DNA of 8,709 nucleotides from DATKMG01 sp035541995 (GTDB lineage: Bacteria > Acidobacteriota > Terriglobia > Versatilivoradales > Versatilivoraceae), in assembly GCA_035541995.1 (NCBI GenBank), contig DATKMG010000553.1, forward strand, positions 1-8,709. Reading direction: 5' to 3'. Made by a program: the position numbers and the translations under genes. Each line of letters begins with the position of its first letter. The stretch's first letter is position 1. Positions 5,512 through 8,709 of this stretch are shown here, one piece after another. The notes beneath the pieces are model-generated. The model saw only the letters and a program-made list of their open reading frames with translations, had not been told where the DNA came from and made no database searches.

Positions 5512-7149
5512 ATGCTTCGGATAACCATGCTCACCGAAGGAGACATCACGACGTTAAAGCTCGAAGGCAAACTGACTGGACCGTTTGTCACGGAGCTGGA
5601 AAACTGCTGGTCCCAGCTCGAACCTTCGGAAGGCGAAGGAAAACGAGTTGTTGATCTGGGAGGAGTGGATTTCATCGACGCGTCCGGAAAGGCGCTGCTC
5701 ACCCGAATGCGTCAGCAGGGGGCTGAACTTCGAGCCACCAGAGGATGCATGACCAAGGCTACAGTGGAGGCCATTCTTCGGGGCGTCCAGCCAGAGAAGG
5801 GGCCGGGGAGACGACACAACCCGTCCAAACCGAGCTCCGGGATTCTCTGTCTAATGATAGGAATCCTCCTAGTTCCACACTCGGCCTGGGCGCAGGATGC
5901 CACAAAATTGCGCTTAACTTTACAGGAAGCGGTTCAGTTGGCACTCAAACAGAATCCCCAGGTTCAAATTGCCAACTTGAATCTTGCTCAGAGTGAGCGG
6001 GACAAAGACATCGCTCAATCCGCGCTGTTGCCGCAGGTGGGAGCCGAACTCTTCGATTCGGCGAGAAAGTACAATGCAGAAGCATTATTGGGCAGGTCCG
6101 TCCCCGGCTTTCCCAAAGAAGTAGGACCGTTTCAACAGATGCAGATGGGGGGCGGATTCTCGGCTCCCATCTTTGATTTGACACTGTGGCGGCACTTCCA
6201 GGCTGCAAAGCAAGGGATTCAGGCAGGGCAAGCTACCGAATTGAGCGTTCGAGAGCAGACTGTGCTACTGGTCGTTTCCCAATATCTTGGTGCTCAACGG
6301 GCGGCCGCCAACGTCAGAGCCAGCCATTCGCGTGTCAACTTGGCTCAGGCTCTCTATGATCTAGCTGCTGATCTGCAGAAAAACGGGGTGGGTACCGGCT
6401 TGGACACACTGCGCGCCAATGTTCAATTGCAGAACGAGAAGCAACTACTCATTGTTGCGGGGACCCAGCAGGAGATAGAGATTTACGGACTGGCGAAGCT
6501 GCTGAACCTCAATCCCAGACAGCACCTGGAGCTTCTGGATGAACTCGCTTTCTTCGAAACCCCGGCCATGGAGGCCGAACAGACCCTGGTACAGGCTTTC
6601 TCCTTAAGGCCTGAGATGAAGCTCTTGGACGCTCGCGAAAGAATCGTTCAATTTCAGAAGAGCGCAGCTTCCGACGACAGATTACCGAGGCTCACCGCCA
6701 CCGGGAACTGGGGATACCAGGGGATTTCTCTCTCCAGCTCCATCCCGAGTTACACCTATCAGGTAACCCTGGACATGCCGTTGTTCACCGGTGGACGGAT
6801 TCGTGCAGAGAAGGCCAAGGCCGATCTCGAACTCCAGAAGGTTCGGCAGGAGAGGCAGGATCTCCAAAGTCTAATTGCCTTGCAGGTCAAGACAGCCATT
6901 GTTCAACTTGGCTCGGCACGTAACGAGGTAGACGTGGCGAACCTGGCTGTGAAGCTCGCAGAAGACGAGGTCAATCAATCCCGCGACAGATTCCAAGCCG
7001 GGGTGGCCAATAACATCGAGATTGTGAATGCCCAGGATGCCTTGGCACGCTCCAACCTTGGCCAGATTTCCGCGTTGTACCGCTATAATCAGGCGAGAGC
7101 CGACCTGGCACACGCCACAGGGCAGGTTGAGAAGATGTACATCAAGTAA
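5512..7149 (+). CDS. STAS domain fused to TolC-family outer membrane efflux protein
   Basis: A 545-residue protein in one open frame. Residues 1-95 form a STAS domain: the beta start LRITMLTEGDITTLKLEGKL, then RVVDLGGVDFIDASGKALL (45-63), then QQGAELRATRG. After a basic linker (R100, R101, K106) come a hydrophobic stretch (110-122) and a signal-peptidase site SAWA/QD (after residue 127). The TolC part follows: TLQEAVQLALKQNPQV at about 136-151, the second OEP repeat from about 364 (RPEMKLLDARERI), and MPLFTGGRIRAEKAKADLE at 422-440. Without its first 127 residues it is about 418 residues, normal for TolC-family channels. I chose ATG 5512 because AGGAG (5498-5502) lies 9 bases upstream; ATG 5503 touches that AGGAG, and GTG 5491 coincides with the predicted transcript start. 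Internal ATGs (codons 80 and 115) have no good ribosome binding site. In SpoIIAA the Ser after the motif Asp is phosphorylated; here it is Ala57. It is followed after 12 bases by the adaptor gene, so the two form an operon. Confidence 0.88.
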   Translation: MLRITMLTEGDITTLKLEGKLTGPFVTELENCWSQLEPSEGEGKRVVDLGGVDFIDASGKALLTRMRQQGAELRATRGCMTKATVEAILRGVQPEKGPGRRHNPSKPSSGILCLMIGILLVPHSAWAQDATKLRLTLQEAVQLALKQNPQVQIANLNLAQSERDKDIAQSALLPQVGAELFDSARKYNAEALLGRSVPGFPKEVGPFQQMQMGGGFSAPIFDLTLWRHFQAAKQGIQAGQATELSVREQTVLLVVSQYLGAQRAAANVRASHSRVNLAQALYDLAADLQKNGVGTGLDTLRANVQLQNEKQLLIVAGTQQEIEIYGLAKLLNLNPRQHLELLDELAFFETPAMEAEQTLVQAFSLRPEMKLLDARERIVQFQKSAASDDRLPRLTATGNWGYQGISLSSSIPSYTYQVTLDMPLFTGGRIRAEKAKADLELQKVRQERQDLQSLIALQVKTAIVQLGSARNEVDVANLAVKLAEDEVNQSRDRFQAGVANNIEIVNAQDALARSNLGQISALYRYNQARADLAHATGQVEKMYIK

Positions 7150-7161
7150 GGGAGCCAAACC

Positions 7162-8448
7162 ATGGCCACGACGGTCAGTGAAACCAATGAGGATGTGAAA
7201 ATCCCAACTCCGAATGGCGGAACCCGGAACAACAAGATGTCCAACCCGCGCCTCCGCAAGATGATTCTTGGAAGTTTGATTGTAGTGATTGCCGCTTTAG
7301 CTGTCGCTCTTTACCAGCACTATCGGTATCGGGTCACCACCGATGATGCCCAGGTGGACGGACATATCACTCCGATCGCCTCCAAGATTTACGGCAACGT
7401 CGTGGAGGTGATGGTCGAGGATAATCAAAAGGTTAAAAGAGGACAAGTTCTGGTTCGCCTTGATCCACGAGATTACCAGGCGAGAGTGGACCAATTGCGC
7501 GCCGCTTTGGCGCTGGCAGAGGGACAGTCTCATGCGGCCCAGGTTGGGGTTCCCTTAACTCATGAAACGACCCAAAGTGGAACTTCCGCAGCGGAAGCCC
7601 AGTTGTCTGCCGCTGAAGCTGATTATCAGCAAGCCAAGGTGGCGGAGGAGAAGGCCTCTACCTCTGAGCTGGCCTATGCGCGGGCAAACGTCGACGCACG
7701 ACAGGCAGCTTATGAAAGGGCCAAGGCCGACCTGGCCCGCATGAAGCCCCTGGTGGACAAGGCCGAGATTTCACAACAGCAATATGATGCCTTCCTGGCC
7801 GCCGCCCGAGTGGCTGAAAGCGAACTGAAGGCCGCGCAGGAGAAGGCTGCAACCGCCAGCCAGGAGGTCGAAACGGCCCATGCCAAGACGCTTTCGTCCG
7901 CCGCCAAAGTCAGCCAGGCTCGCGCCACGCTGGCGCAATCCATAGCCGGGCAGAAGCAGGTGACTATCCGTTCTGCCGAAGCCACCTCAGCCGTCGCCGC
8001 CGTCTCCCAGGCCCGGGCTAACCTGGCTGCGTCAGAACTACAGTTGAGCTATACCACGATCGTCGCCCCGAGCGATGGAGTCGTCACTAAGAAGTCCGTA
8101 GAAGTGGGGCAGATTGTCCAGATGGGGCAAGGATTGATGGTTCTCATTCCACTCCATGATGTGTGGGTGACAGCTAATTTCAAGGAGACCCAGTTGGATC
8201 ATGTCCACCCTGGACAACAGGCCGAAATCGAGGTGGACATGTACGGAAAGACGTTCAAAGGGAAGGTGGACTCTATCGCTGGGGCTACAGGAGCACGCTT
8301 GAGCCTGTTGCCCCCGGAGAATGCCACCGGGAACTATGTCAAAGTGGTTCAGCGCATCCCGGTCAAAATTGTGCTGGATCCCGGCGTCTTGGACCAGGAA
8401 GTTCTACGGCCCGGAATGAATGTTGTGGCGACTATCTTAACCAAGTGA
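7162..8448 (+). CDS. HlyD/EmrA-family membrane fusion (periplasmic adaptor) protein
   Basis: A 428-residue adaptor that should bridge an inner-membrane pump to the TolC channel encoded 12 bases upstream. The start ATG follows GGAG (7151-7154) at 7 bases. A cytoplasmic N-terminus of about 33 residues is followed by one membrane anchor (about 34-51). The first half of the lipoyl-like domain begins with TTDDAQVDGHITPIASKIYG (59-78), the typical EmrA signature, and runs to VLVRLDP. A long Ala/Gln-rich helical hairpin (about 105-295) follows, then the second lipoyl half (TTIVAPSDGVVTKKSVEVGQ, 298-317) and a beta-barrel domain (VWVTANFKETQLDHVHPGQ, 334-352). YVKVVQRIPVKI (392-403) matches the EmrA-type NWVRVVQRLPVRI pattern. 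EmrA partners are MFS pumps of the DHA2/EmrB type, but none lies in the 261 bases that follow. Length and domains look complete. Confidence 0.95.
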   Translation: MATTVSETNEDVKIPTPNGGTRNNKMSNPRLRKMILGSLIVVIAALAVALYQHYRYRVTTDDAQVDGHITPIASKIYGNVVEVMVEDNQKVKRGQVLVRLDPRDYQARVDQLRAALALAEGQSHAAQVGVPLTHETTQSGTSAAEAQLSAAEADYQQAKVAEEKASTSELAYARANVDARQAAYERAKADLARMKPLVDKAEISQQQYDAFLAAARVAESELKAAQEKAATASQEVETAHAKTLSSAAKVSQARATLAQSIAGQKQVTIRSAEATSAVAAVSQARANLAASELQLSYTTIVAPSDGVVTKKSVEVGQIVQMGQGLMVLIPLHDVWVTANFKETQLDHVHPGQQAEIEVDMYGKTFKGKVDSIAGATGARLSLLPPENATGNYVKVVQRIPVKIVLDPGVLDQEVLRPGMNVVATILTK

Positions 8449-8530
8449 GCAATGTACAACTCGGGGGGACTCATTTCATAAGTTGGCTAACGTATATTGA
8501 AGGGTAATGGATCAGGTAGACGTGGCAACT

Positions 8531-8690
8531 GGCTCCGTCAGGAGCCAAATGTTTATAGCATAGGGGGCAACATTCCAAGATCTCCGCGGTCCGAGCGGCG
8601 CGGAATGCGGACCTTCATTCCGCGCCGCTCGGACCGCAGGTTTCTTTGAGGGTCTGCCTAATCTACAAACAGGTGACTCCTGACGGAGCC
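8531..8690. repeat. Nested palindromic element, MITE- or REP-like
   Basis: The outer arms (8531-8561 and 8660-8690) are inverted copies agreeing at 25 of 31 positions, including a perfect 14-mer, GGCTCCGTCAGGAG, at the outer ends and a conserved TGTTT-x-TAG inside. The left arm also forms its own hairpin, TGGCTCC-GTCA-GGAGCCA (8530-8547). In the centre is the 22-bp perfect hairpin at 8586-8637. The element has no coding capacity. Ends made of inverted repeats around a hairpin fit a non-autonomous mobile or REP-type element. No target-site duplication is evident. Confidence 0.6.
8586..8637. terminator. Perfect 22-bp GC-rich hairpin downstream of the adaptor gene
   Basis: The left arm at 8586-8607 (GCGGTCCGAGCGG through GGAATG) pairs perfectly with 8616-8637 across the 8-base loop CGGACCTT. 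The loop itself contains CGGACC, which could alternatively pair with GGTCCG at 8588-8593. It lies about 140 bases after the operon stop and may block transcription or protect the RNA 3' end. No T-run follows, so it is not a standard intrinsic terminator. Confidence 0.45.
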
Positions 8691-8709
8691 CCGCCGACGA
8701 CTGACGCAT

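Larger units (their letters stand above)
8449..8709. other. Non-coding tail after the efflux operon
   Basis: No credible gene starts in these 261 bases. Most of the stretch (8531-8690) is the nested palindromic element listed separately; 8449-8530 shows no clear promoter or terminator. An open minus-strand frame here only mirrors the palindrome. Confidence 0.55.

Noticed and set aside
7658..7985. Minus-strand open frames inside the adaptor gene
   Set aside because: They are shadows of the Ala/Gln-rich coiled-coil coding sequence, rich in Ala, Arg and Ser, with no supporting signals.

Overview
The window looks like a stretch of Gram-negative bacterial chromosome of moderately high GC content. 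Outer-membrane TolC-type channels and a periplasmic adaptor require a double membrane. The combination of a GAF-GAF sigma54 activator, a short STAS domain, TolC and an EmrA-like adaptor, a DUF1670 relic and URO-D-like proteins recalls Acidobacteriota. That taxonomic placement is an impression from memory, not something the sequence proves.

Layout. (1) 1-873, plus strand: the C-terminal part of a TolC-family efflux channel, cut by the window edge. It is followed by a 52-codon reading frame (958-1116) with a very good ribosome binding site, which may be the stump of a lost downstream operon gene. (2) 1094-2224, minus strand: an intact protein of the uroporphyrinogen decarboxylase/cobalamin-methyltransferase superfamily, not HemE. 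Upstream of it on the same strand is an internal fragment of a DUF1670-type gene, broken by an in-frame TAG and lacking both ends. This middle block looks like a scarred, accessory segment. (3) 2751-4880, plus: a complete sigma54-dependent enhancer-binding activator with two GAF domains, an AAA+ domain and a Fis-type helix-turn-helix. (4) 4881-5511: a long non-coding region. Its left part holds two diverged ~55-nt direct repeats flanking a 69-nt stem-loop. Its right part looks like a sigma54 control region: a 20-bp perfect palindrome, a near-miss IHF site and a -24/-12 element just before the next gene. (5) 5512-7149 and 7162-8448, plus: a two-gene operon encoding a TolC channel and an EmrA/HlyD-type adaptor. 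The channel protein is unusual: a complete STAS domain (about 95 residues) precedes the signal peptide in one uninterrupted frame. (6) 8449-8709: no gene, but a nested palindromic element with 31-nt imperfect outer arms and a perfect 22-bp inner hairpin.

How it may work (inference). The activator senses a small molecule or redox state through its GAF domains, binds upstream of the -24/-12 promoter and switches on the STAS-TolC/adaptor operon. No inner-membrane pump is present directly downstream, so the exporter must use a pump encoded elsewhere or beyond the window. The most interesting points are the STAS-signal peptide-TolC fusion and the compact sigma54 circuit that appears to control it.
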